Source: Patiria pectinifera
Lineage: Eukaryota; Echinodermata; Asteroidea; Valvatida; Asterinidae
Assembly (NCBI GenBank): GCA_029964075.1
Contig: CM057141.1
Coordinates: forward strand, 2,418,001-2,482,000
Direction of reading: 5' to 3'
DNA: 64,000 nucleotides
Shown here: piece after piece, positions 1 to 12,500 of the stretch
Layout: the number at the start of each line of letters is the position of its first letter
Position numbering within the stretch: the first letter of the stretch is position 1
The notes under the pieces: model-generated
Seen by the model: the letters and a program-made list of their open reading frames with translations, nothing else
Database searches by the model: none
Told to the model about the DNA's origin: nothing
Made by a program: the position numbers and the translations under genes

Positions 1-3000
1 CTTTGTGTAGCACGTACCGTTATGTCACGTTATATGCAAAACGCGGCCCTCATCACCTGGCACGGAAAAGAAGGCCCGATTAACAAAATAATCCCTTGAT
101 GTTTTGCTTTTGAGGCATCGATGTTCACTCAAGTTGTTTTCTCTCAATGATGGAAGAGCGATTTCCAACGGTGTCTGCGGGTAAGTTCCAAAGTTTGTAT
201 GTGTAATTGCCAAAGTTTTATACTTTCTAAATGTAAAAGAGTGAGAAAAAACACACTCGAAGTCCCTCATAAATATGGCTCTTAGTTTGTTTACTCTTTC
301 AGAGTGGTTTTTCACATCACTAGGGGCAGAGTGAAAAGCCACTCAAGAAGACTTCACTCTAAAAGAGTGAAAAAACATTTTCCAATTTCCAAAGTGGTTT
401 TCACATGTATTGTGGTGCACTCTTAAAAGTTCCGGACTCTTCTGAGTCAGAATGACAATTGTTCGAGTTAAATTGACACTTTTCTTGGTCAAAATGACAA
501 TTTCGTGTCAAAATGACTTTCCCTGGTCAAATGGCCTGGAAAAGTGACTCAGAAAGTGTCATTTTGACCCTAAAAAGTGTCTAGGTAAAAGAAACACAAA
601 GAGCAAGATGGATAACGAATTTTTCCTGTCATAGATCTATAGCGAAATGAACGGGACCAGATCCTTTCCTCCACTTTCACACCGACAGAGGTGCCCCTTT
701 TTATCTGAGCAAGTGCCCCAATTTGGTGTTGCCTCCCAGTTTGAAAGGCGTTCCGCCGCCCCTGGTCCTTTTAAATCATGTATGATGGTTCATTATGTAT
801 GAGCATTTAATTTGTGTGAGGTCTTGAAAATGTTGTTACTAAAACTTAGTAAAAAGCAAGGACTAGATAAAGGAGGAATGCGTGATTATCATTTCTACTT
901 TTGTATCCTATTGAATCAGGAGGGATACACCAACCACCCGTCAAAAGAAGCGATCATTGTGTCCGGCCGAGATATCGAGATTACAAACCAGGAAGGCTTG
1001 GCTGGGCTACCATACCGGGGTCGACAGACGAGAAAGTCGGCCGGAAAATTCTCCTGGACATGTTCATCAGGAGAGCTCTCCCAAACCAACCGATGAAGAT
1101 TCCTCCTGCCGACAATTAAAGAACCCTTTTCTTTTCTGATACACCCAATTCCCCTCTGTCGAATTATTTTCGTTTTAACCTTCGCTTTCTCTAGTTCTCT
1201 CAATTTCTTTTCTTTTATGATTTTTTTTGTTCGGCTTGCAAATTGCGCGCATACGCGGGCTTGGCGTTTTACTCTGTGAGATGTTTTGACGATCATTTTA
1301 TTTTTTTTATATTGAATCATTTTGTCATTTCATTGTAAATTTAACATTTTGTTGCAAACGAGCTGAAAGGTAAGATCAATCTTTTATATATTTCTTGATT
1401 AGCATTAGATAACACGCTCGGCATAATAACAAGCTGAAATGCCTCATTGTAAAAAAGTTTGTCGTCGAAAATAATTGGAAAGACTGATATTCATGTTCTA
1501 TCCTACAACATACTGTTAACCTAAATTTTGACCGAAGTTGATGTCATGAATAAAGTATATAGCTACTTAGAAAAAAAATGAAAAACACTTGGAAAAATAC
1601 TATTTGAGAAAAAAATATCGTGATTGCGACGAGCACACCTCAGATTGTTCATTTATAAAATGGAACAGTTTTCAAATTAAACCATGATGTACATAGCAGC
1701 GGGTACCGCATAAACTATTATAAGATGGAATTTTGCGTCGGGCTGATATAAATCAAATTAGGTTTTGCCCTTCACCGACGTTTTTTAAACACTGTATACT
1801 CAGTGTGTTAGTGAAGGAAAGAAAAAATCAAACTTGGGTGGTGGGACTCGAACCACGACCTCCTGCTTTCTAGTCCAGATGTCACCACTCGACCACCGAG
1901 CTAACGGGGGATCGGTTGGCCAGTTCGAATCTGATGTACAGCGGGCAGGACCAAAAATAATAAATAATAAAGATATAATTTTTCGGGCTGATATAATAAT
2001 TAAATTAGGTTTTGCCCTTCACGACGTTTTTTAACACTGTATAACTCGGTGTGTTACCTCCCAGTGGGAAAGTTAAATCATCGACTTGGGGATCGAATTC
2101 CACGACCTCCTGCTTTCTAGTCCCGAGTCTGATGCTTACCACCCGACCACCATAGCAACAGTATTAATAACGGCTGAGATATGGTTTTGCGGGTCGGGCT
2201 GATTAAACAAATACTTGTTTTTATTTGTGTTTTAAATATACAACATATCTCGTGGTGTTGCCCTGCCCCGCTTTAAAACACTTGGGCACACTCGAGGGCA
2301 ATACCGAGCGGGCAGGAATGAGAAATTACCACCGGACTTAGGATTGGCCCCGGTTCGACCACCTCAGATGTCTTACCACTCGACCACCGAGCTAACGGGA
2401 TCGGTTGGCGGTTCGATTAAATTGTACATGCTTCTTCGTTTCACGCACGAGGAGATGCAATGACGCTCAGTGTAGAACCAAAAATACGTCAGGAATTAAA
2501 ACTCAATTTGATTTATATCAGCCCGACGCAAAATAAACTGTAGTAATAGTTTATAAATCCCGAGTGAAAGAGGAAAACCCACGCGAACCCCCGGCCAACT
2601 GATCCCGTTAGCTCTCCTAGGTCAGATGTCAAGATTCTCGTCCAAAGAGGCGGTCCTAGATTCGAGTCGGCCAGCCATTCCTTTCCCACCATCGGCCCGA
2701 GAGCGTCAAATTGGAGTAAATGGTTAGCGTTTCTGGACTAGAGTAACAGGTGGCGAATGATTTACAACCAAGTGACTTGAAACAACAACTTATAATAAGT
2801 GTTTAAATACGGTTATTTCAACTTTAAAAACGTCGGTGAAGGGCAAAACTGATTTTATTATCGCTATGTACACACTAAAATTCCATCTTATAATAGTTTA
2901 TGCGGTACCTCCTCGAGTGTACATCAGATTCGAACTGCCAAAGGAGGTCGTTTGTTCGAGTAAGCAGGATTTAATGGTGTGGGTCTCTGAAGCAAGGTCG

Positions 3001-3444
3001 TTCAACTTCGATTTGATCAAGTGACTTTTTCCGTCGGTTTCTCGCAAAGTTCCATTCTATTTATATCAGCTGCTTGCAACGTTATATCGGCCCGAAAACC
3101 TAATCTATAATAGTTTATGCAGTACACGCTGGTCGAGTCGAATAAACCATGGGATCCAAGTCGATTCGTCGTAACGGTGGTCCTGGCCAACCGATCCACT
3201 GAGAGGACAGTGGTCGAGGTATACCGACTGAGAATACGTGTTTTGAGGTCGATCACTAATTTGATTAATATCATTTTTCGCAAAATGTTAAAACGTATAC
3301 AAAACAAAATCGTTTTTTATTCTGATACCACAAAAGCGTGTTGCATAATTATTCATGTATTATAATTATTCATTCATTATAGCTGTTCATTATTCATTCA
3401 TTGTAGCTGTTTGTTTAATGCATGCATTATTCATTTTATGACAG
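1..3444. other. Upstream region, no exon recognised
   Basis: No exon with EGF-, LamG- or signal-peptide-like coding potential was recognised. Because the first exon at 3445 begins in phase 1, this stretch is probably an intron of the large receptor gene. It holds short motif repeats (about 240-600, with recurrent 'aaaatgac' and 'gagtgaaaa' words) and a jumble of degraded tRNA-derived SINE copies (about 1715-3310). The stretch 900-1130 is less AT-rich and has overlapping small open frames, but no domain is visible. Confidence 0.5.
1715..3310. repeat. Cluster of degraded tRNA-derived SINE copies (family A)
   Basis: Copies occur in both orientations. On the - strand there are pieces at about 1715-1935, 1986-2160 and 2250-2420, recognisable from complements of the tRNA-like head ('ctcgaccaccgagctaacg') and the tail ('tttgcccttcaccgacg'). 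On the + strand there are fragments at about 2575-2680, 2820-2850, 2875-2945 and 3080-3215. Most are truncated and rearranged. A better-preserved copy is at 32929-33170. Confidence 0.6.
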
Positions 3445-3564
3445 CTGTTGGAACGTGTTTCTTTGGACCTTGCGCTAATGGTGCTTGCATTGATGACTCG
3501 GACTTGGTACAGTACACGTGTGATTGCACCGGCTCTGGGTACGAGGGAACTCTCTGTGAAACAG
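3445..3564 (+). CDS. EGF-like repeat 1 (non-calcium type) of the receptor
   Basis: This 120-nt exon has phase 1-1 ends. It carries six cysteines in EGF spacing (CFFGPC...C...CDC...C) and lacks the DxDEC calcium-binding start, unlike most following repeats. It is the first exon I can support; more exons must lie upstream because its first codon is split. Confidence 0.85.
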
Positions 3565-6500
3565 GTATAGTTATGCACCGGCTCTGAAAATGGCTTTATT
3601 TTTGGTTGCTTAATTTCTTGCGTCTCTTATAGTCTCCCCCCAAAAAACGCTTAAATTATTGCGGGCCGAAAATAATAATTCGTAATTTGGAAATTAATTA
3701 TTCCAGTAAACGTGGTTGGATTTCTTTGTCCAGGATCTCGTTCTAATGTTAATACCTTTTGTTTTGTTAAAAAAAAGCCCCCTCCCCACACCTCCAACTA
3801 AAAAAAAAAAGCAATGTTTATAGGGAAAAGATGTAATGGCCCCTTTTGAAAGCTGTCCATGCAAACACGTCATAGGCCTATTACCACATTTACTCGTTTC
3901 CACGCTGTGAGCTGAGTCGTAAACTCGCCAATGAATAGGTTAAAATGAGTCAGTTATCAGACGTTACTTGCACATTTGCAATGAAATTATACAGGGTGAG
4001 TAAAAAAAAGAAAAAAGAAACCCAAATGGTGCCCCCTATTGTTTATTTTAAAGCCCTTCTGCATGTAACGCTTTCCAGATCTAGGATATGAAAGCCCGAT
4101 TAATTGGCTTTTTCTTTAGTGAAAGAATCATTCGAATCGTTTATGTACATTTCCAGTTAGGGAATTTTGAACACAAACACCGTTTTTAACCATTTTGATT
4201 TTTTTTACTCGCCCTGTATACCACTCCAGCTCAACTGGAACTCACTGGACGCGGGTTAGGTTTCTTTTTGGAGTTTTCGTGATATATTGTAGTTAAAAGG
4301 AAAAACGATAAACGCAACACTTGTTTTCCCATAAAGCTTTTCCTCTGAATTCATTGTTTCCACTTTAAGAAAACAATATATGTCACTCATAAGGGGCTCT
4401 GGGAGGATGCCGTGCTCCCTTCCCCCCCCCCTTACCGATACCCCGCCCCGCGTTTCCGTCTCCCGTTCTGCGCGTAAAGCCGATGGAGGGCGCTCTGGCT
4501 ATTTGCGGGAGTTTCAGTTTGGTTTGTTGACGTTGATGCAATAAACTGATAAACGCACGAGCTACGAGTGAAGTTAATTGTTTTTTTCTTCTGGACGATA
4601 GGGCTGACTAGTATTAATTTTTTACCGTGTCCCATTCATATTTCTCAGTGATATCATGGATGAGGTATAGTCCTTTGTTAAAAGGATGGTTGGTACTAGT
4701 TTGGTTTTCAGTTTAATGTCATGGGACTTGCACCCGATGACTGTAATTCGTAGAACTATGACTGAGTTTCATAGTCATCACGGCTGCGGTACTGGAACCG
4801 ATAGTGCAATAAGGTCATCGGGTGTTACTGTTCCGCGCGACGTCATGCGCCAACAGCCAATCGCCAGCCGGCTAAAACGACTTGTTACAGGTACTGTAAC
4901 GACCGCCATTCATTGTACACAACTTTTATAAAAACATGAGATCCTGAAAATATCGCAAAATTAGAAGGAAAAAAGTGAATTCCTGAATGTTATGAAATTC
5001 AGGCTGAATCTTCATCGGATCGTTTTTAAAAGATCTTCCAAAGCCTCAGGTTAGTAAAGGAAATTCAAGTGCAAGTTTGGACAGAGATGCGAAGTTGCAA
5101 TTCGCGGTGCAAAATTCAACATTTTCCAATTTTTTTTTGCCTATACTATCGTTTTCGAGAAAAATGAGCTCCAGCCCTAGATGACAACCCAATGATAAAA
5201 CTCAGGGCTGGGTAACTCCAGCTAACTTAGTAAGTGAAGCTAGCAATAACGTGGTGTTACCTGTTTCAGGTCCTTATTTGTGAAAATGCTCTATAATTTT
5301 TTTTTTTGATCATGTATAAGTTACGCACCCGAAAGTAGTTGTTATGGAATGCGTGTGAACCGTTGTCGAGGAATTGAGCGTCACGGTGACATGGGGAGGA
5401 GGAGATGTCACACTTCGGCAGAATATTGTCCAATGGCTTACTTAACATTTTCTGTTTGTTTTATATCGACTTTTTGCTTTTTTTTCTGATACCAGATGTG
5501 GATGAGTGCATGGTCGGGACGCATGACTGTGTAGAGACTGGAAGCTTATGTAACAACACCGTTGGATCGTTTGAATGCTACTGCGACTCGAGATATGTAA
5601 CTGGAGCGGACGGGCATGACTGCATTGGTAATTTCACTGACTGACTGTAAGGTGGGAGCTGGGCAGTGCTGTTGTATAGGATTACCCCAGTGGTGTGTCA
5701 TGGCCCAGCGGTTAAGAACACCAGACTCATGCTCTGGTGTTTCAGAGGCAACAGCAGCATGGGTTGACACTTGTGCCCTTAAGCAAGGCACTTAACCATC
5801 ATTGCTTTGTCCTTCGGATGGGATGCAAAACCGGGGCCGCGTTTTGGCCGTCCTTGACCTGGAACATGTTTTGCTACGTCCCTGGCCAGCCATGACGTGA
5901 AACATGTTTCCATTGAACCGTGAAAATGCCTGACCAATAAATAGTTTCTGACCTCATGGGCAGACGACTGGTTTGGTCAATTGTACATGATTTACATGCA
6001 AAAGTCCGGCAGTTACTTTTCCAGTATGTTTCCTTGGCAGAGTAAAAATTGTTATGTCTCATTTCAACTTGGGCCGAAAACAATGACGTCATTTCGGTGT
6101 AACCAAAGCACCATTGCCCAAGCGGTCTCGAACCAGAAACATGTTTATGGTCATGCGGCCCAATGCGGCCCAGGTGTTTTTCCATCCCACATGAAATGAT
6201 CAGGACATCAATTTCCAAAGAAAACAAAACATTCTGGAAACCATATGGGGTCTCTAGTCAGCTTAACACTCGCAAAATTAATTGAATAGAGAAATCCACT
6301 TGAATACTCTTCATTTAATGTTTGTATTTTTAGAAACTGATGAATGCAGCGATAACTCAGACGACTGTGATTCGGCCGCCACCTGCACCAACACCATTGG
6401 GTCCTTTACATGCGCATGCAACGTAGGATACAGTGGATCAGGAAAGACTGGCCAGTGTGCAGGTATGATTGGCCGTACCTTAACGGGCATTGTTCTTGAT

Positions 6501-9500
6501 CTTTTGCAAAAGGATACAAGGTCTTTTAAAAGATGTGAGCCACACTGCCGTGGCCTCAAGTTTCATTTCATTGTTCTATATTCAGGATATATGTGAAAGT
6601 CTAGTTCCCAGACGATTTATTTTTGAGACAAATTTTCGGATCAAATTTATCACCTTGTTTTAGTGAATCAGGACCCCTGCCACTGTGGAGATTCTGCCAA
6701 TTTTTTTTTTCGTGGTAAAATTTTGAGTGAAATCTTAACGCCGGGATTATTTTGACATTGACCGGACCCAGGCGTGCGATTGTTTTTCAGGAACCTCGAT
6801 GCCAGACGAGTTTAGGTCATCATCTGCGGGTAGCATACCCTGATATTTCCGCAGACAGATATGATTTGAAAACTATTGTTTTCAAACTTAATAACGGGAA
6901 AATTCTGGAGAAGTTGTTCAGAAACCTTAAAATAAATGGATCATTGCGGATAAACTTGTCTGCAACTTATCCTTGATGTTTAATCAGATGACTCCTATCC
7001 ATGGCTCTTGCATAAACCTTTCCTTAAAGAAATGTTTCTCTTCAATTTTCCAGATGAGGATGAATGCAGCCTCTCCACCCATACCTGTCATGCAGGCGCT
7101 ATCTGCACCAACACCCAAGGATCATTCACCTGTGCCTGTGCCTCAGGCTTTACCGGCGATGGTCAAAGCAGCGGTTCCGGCTGCACAGGTATTACTGCAA
7201 CAGATTTGAAACGCCATGGTCCAGTGGTTACGGTGTTTGACTCATGTGCGAAGGTGCGTGGGTTCGAACCCGGCCAGGAACATGGTGTTTGTGCCCTTGG
7301 GCAAGACACTTAACTACAATTGCCTCTCTCCACCCAGGAGTATAAATGGGTACCTGTGAGGGTCGAGGACCGATTGAGCGCTGATATCGGCTGACGCGTG
7401 GTCCCATGGCCTGATGAATGGGGTAACAATTATAAAAAAACCGGAACCTAAACCCCCAAATTTATATTCCATATTTAAAACAATATGTCACACCAAACAT
7501 AATAATGACTGGAAACGCAATTTCAAAAGCTACTTTTAAATGAAAAAAACAAACTGAAACTGCTCAATCTGTTCAAAGAATATCACCATTTAAACACAAT
7601 GACTCTAAAACCTCTTTCGTCCAAAAATGCTATTTCAAGAATCGTCGTCACAATTATCTTCAAACATCGCCAGCGATAAAACCGCTAAAAAGTTAAAAAT
7701 ACTCAACAAAGTCCTTTTGAAGGCCCGTCTTTTAAAAAAAAGGTGGATTTTATCGATCATGTTGTTTACCTAACCAGGGTTGTTTATAAAGACATTGTGT
7801 ACTACCATTGTAGAAAGTTGTTGAAACAAGTATTCCGTGTCATTTTCTTTGCTGTTCCAAACAGTCAGAATACTCACTGAACTGCACGTTTTGCCCAATG
7901 CAGCAAGGTCCCGTAGACTTTGACGCCTGCTGCACTGTGTTGCAAAGAAGGGCTAAAATATAAAGTAAATGAATTTGCATGTGTTTTGTCTGGTTCTGTC
8001 ACATTTCAGATGAAGATGAGTGCACTCTAGGCACTGATAACTGCTTGGATTCCTCCAGCCAGGGCCGCTGCGTCAACGCTCCTGGGTCATTCAGCTGTCA
8101 GTGTGAGGCTGGCTACTCAGGCGATGGAGTCACCTCCTGTACAGGTGGGCGGAGCTGATTTCTCAACAGAATGGGAGGGGGGTAGTAGTGCGGGTCACAG
8201 ACGGGGATTGGAAGTTTGACTTTTTTGCAAGCTGTTCTGAGTAGAAACATGTATCTTTACGTGTTATGTTTCCCATCCCGGCATTTTTTACCTGCAACCT
8301 TATACAGTGGAACGCCGCTATAACAAACATCGCGGGATCCACAGAAATTGTTCGTAATAGTGATCATTCGGTGTAGGGATTTTAAGCTGCCGGTGCTCTG
8401 GTACTAATTTCTCAATAAATAGCGCCCTTCAGAACTTCACCCTGCATGCCCTAGCTTCTAAAAGATGACTTTGAACACGTGCTGACTATTGAATAATGTA
8501 TTTTACACAGATTGTGAGCTTACTACCTACAGCAATGGGTGGCTTTCCCCTTCTATTCTTTGGGGAAATAATGGCCACTTTTCGCTCTTCTGTTGACATT
8601 TTTCAATGGCAATATTCGGTACATTTTGTAAACAAAAATCAAGAGCTAAGGACGATGTTCGGTATAGCCGAATGTTTGGTATAGCGGTGTTCAGTATAAC
8701 GACGTTCCACGGTATGGGTGATGGATGAGCAATAAGTTTGGGTCTTTTTGGGGGGGGGGGGGCAGGATCAGGGATGATCTTAAAAATGAGTTTCCATTTT
8801 TACCAATCATGGAAAACTTAGGGAAATCGGGAACACCAAAAATCAGGGAAAAATCGGGGAAGTTGACAGGGACCCAGAAGGGAAAGCTTTTTGCCAGTTT
8901 GGCGTATGTGCATCTCTAGTGCATACGGTGAGGAAAGGGTGGCTATAAGGGTAGAAGGGAGGCCATCGCTTGTCAACAATTTGCCCGTGTGTTATCAGTA
9001 TCTTAGTTGCTTTGCTGCAACCACCTCTTGACTTTACAGCAACCTTTTTAAAGTGAAAATATGTCTCTTGGAAGTTGGGATATTTCTTAGGGGAACATCA
9101 GGGAAAACTCTGTGAATTTTGTTTTCAGAAAGTGCTGGGAACTTGAAAATCATATGGAATTGAAGTAATGTGCGTGAAAATTGTATGTGAAAATGTAAAT
9201 TTTCAGCAGACGATTTGGTCTGTTTTTTTTTTAAATCACCGTTTTGTTTCCGAACACAGAGGTGGATGAATGTTCCGGCTCCAATGGTTGCCACCCGAGC
9301 CGTGCCGTCTGCACCAACACAGTGGGCAGCTACACGTGTGCTTGTAACGCAGGCTACACGGGGGACGGTCTCACGTGTGCTGGTAATTAAGCTTCAACTT
9401 CAGACTATAGACTCTATATGGCTGTTTAAGTTATGGCTGTTTTAACTCTTTCGCTACGGAATTTAATTTCCCGATTTTTTCACGTTTGTACGTAATAAAT

Positions 9501-12500
9501 CGCTGGAAATTCCGCCGTGTCTCGATGTGGATGCCGCCATCTTTAAATGTATCTCTGTAAACAAACTGCTCACAATAACCTGCAGCGCACCCCGGCCAGA
9601 CGGAGAGCCGTTGGCAGCGGCTCAAACTAGGGTCAGAGGTTATATGATATAAATTATGTAAATAAGGCACATGTCATGGGGATACCATGTTTATTCACAG
9701 CAACATCACCAAGCCGCTGCCAGTGGCTTGCCGTACAACATGTACAATTTTTGTGTGCCGCTGTCAGTGGCTCGCCGTAGCGAAAGAGTTAAAGTTCTCA
9801 TTTTATTGACATGTCTAAAAAGTAAAATACTGAGAAAAAGGCCTTTATTAAGTTTCAAGTTTTGTAGTCGTGAAAGTTAAAGATGAAAGCTAAAGATGCC
9901 AATTGGTTTTTCAAATAGAAACACTATTATTCCACAATTTTTTTACAATATGTATAGTAGACATAACAAAGGTTACAAATATCAATAAATCTGAAAATCG
10001 AAAAAAAATCACCCCCATTCAGTTTTTCGTATTTGTCTCCACTACGGGCTGTGCCCAGTTCCATCTCACTTTGCCAGAACGCCTCACAAATGTGATATAG
10101 TGGTGTCCCTTAATGTGGCGTTTCCCCATATTTCCTCATGCAGTGTTGCCGAACCTCTTTGTTGACGAAGCTTCAAATTCATTCAGTTAAAGAATGGCAC
10201 TTTGACAAGCAATGATGCTTGCTGTTGAACTTTTGTGAACAATTTCAGTGGCATAAAATTTAGTCAGAAATTCAAAAAGCAGTGGCGTTCGGAAATTGGG
10301 CACAGAATCGGCCGAAATTCTCAGAAATCTCAGAAATTTGCAAGTGAACATTTAAGAATTTCTTTCATTTGAGTGATGTGACAAATGTATTAAGTGTTTT
10401 TAAAAAAAACTAGTGTTTGGCTAAAATTATGGATGTTAGGTCGTTATTTTTGTCACCTTGTTTTTATGCAAAATGCAGGGTTTGTTTTAAGATTTTTGTT
10501 TTTAAGGCAGAGAAAAAGGTTAATATTTTATGCAAAAAGATTTTGTTTGTTTGATAATTAGTATCTAATGTTTTATAAATTGTACCAAAGAGGTTGGACA
10601 AACTGCAATGTTGATGTCTCAGAGTTGATGGAAGACAGAAATATAATGCGAGTTACCATGGAATTGCCTATGTGACATACTTTGTGCACAAAACAACAGA
10701 AACATGTACTGTGAACACACACACCGGAGTCTTTACTTTTTCTCTTAGGTTAACTCACTATCCAACATGAAGATCATTTCTTCCGGTTATTTTTATTATT
10801 CAGATGAGGATGAGTGTTCCCTAGGCAGTCATAATTGTTTGATGACTCTAGGCCAGTGCATCAACACGATAGGTTCCTTCAGTTGCGGCTGCATCAGTGG
10901 GTACACAGGGGACGGCCTGACTACATGCACAGGTTTGTACGGCCTTATGTACATTGTGAAATCATTCAGGCAAATATCCATCTTTCTGCTGTCTGCAATG
11001 CATACAGCATTATGCAGAGTTTTGAAAACCTCCCTTTCTGACTGACAAATTCAGCTACGCCATCACAGTAGTAAGCATCACACAGTAGTAAACATCACAC
11101 AGTAGTAAGCATCACACAGTAGTAAGCATCACACAGTAGTAAACATCACACAGTAGTAAACATCACACAGTAGTAAGCATCACACAGTAGTAAACATCAC
11201 ACAGTAGTAAGCATCACACAGTAGTGAACATCAATCAAGTGACTGTGTTTGAACAACTAAGAATTCCCTTGTTAGTTTGACACATCCATGCTTTGACTGG
11301 AGGTGGTCGATATGCTGGCTGTACGTGCCAGTTACCTCTTTTTGTCGGTTGATGGAACTTGACTAGTCACAGTGTTTACACGAATGTGATCTGACTGTTT
11401 GTAAGCTCTGGCAGCAGCTTCTACATGTCACTTGGTGGTCGGTCGGTTGGTCTGTCCATCTGTGTCTCTGTCTGTCCCCGAAAATTGACTATAATTTGTG
11501 TGTACTATAGCATGTCTATGTCATAGCCATTTTTTGGTTATTTATGTCAAAGTTTCTTTTCCGCAATAGTTAGCTCAAAAATTCTACTCACTGCTAAGAT
11601 GTGCAACGAAATTGGCCCCTTCTCAAGTTAGATATCATGACATTATCTCATATATTGACTCATGTTTCTCCTCTTCTGGATTGTAGATGTGGATGAGTGT
11701 GTGACAGCTAACGACTGCAACCCTCTGGCCACCTGCAATAACACCGTCGGTAGCTACACGTGCACCTGCATAGCTGGATACGAGGGCAGTGGCAAGGTGT
11801 GCACAGGTAAGGCATTCCTTGAAGTACGTAGTTTCCAAAAACCATGCAATTATACAAATATTGAGTGGCTCGGTGTGGAATATTATCGCAAGGTAAAATC
11901 TGGACTTTTCCATTTCACGAGGCGAAGCCGAGGGAACTGGAAATGTCCAGATTTTACCGAGCGATAATATTCCTCCCATTTCACAATTTAAAGCCACTCA
12001 ATATTTGTTTTATATAACTGACATATAGATCCTTGTCATTTGATATATTTGAACTTTTATTTCAATACAAAACTGGAGGAAAATGTATTCTCTCTTCCAA
12101 ACCACCCCTTCACGAAAATGTTTGAACCCAACACTGCAGCACTGGCTCTTTGGAATATATATTATATATTTGAACTTTTATTTCAATACAAAATATATTT
12201 ATATTATATATATATAAATATATTTGAACTTTTATTTCAATACAAAACTGGAGGAAAATGTATTCTCTCTTCCAAACCACCCCTTCACGAAAATGTTTGA
12301 ACCCAACACTGCAGCACTGGCTCTTTGGAACAATACGCGCTACGCGCAACGCTGAACGCACACACCAACATGCATTTGCACACAAATACTGCGTCATGAT
12401 CCTAACATGATCCATATTTTGTATATCGTCGTGTGACAAGGAAATGGACGTCAGCAAGCCAGGCACGCAAAAGGCACTTTTGGAGATAATCGAGTTGAAA

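Noticed and set aside
916..1320. 134-codon - strand frame
   Set aside because: Basic, low-complexity composition in its first half, no domain, no plausible splice context.
4686..4931. 81-codon + strand frame between EGF exons 1 and 2
   Set aside because: No cysteine pattern and no acceptor/donor pair in phase 1; probably intronic chance frame.
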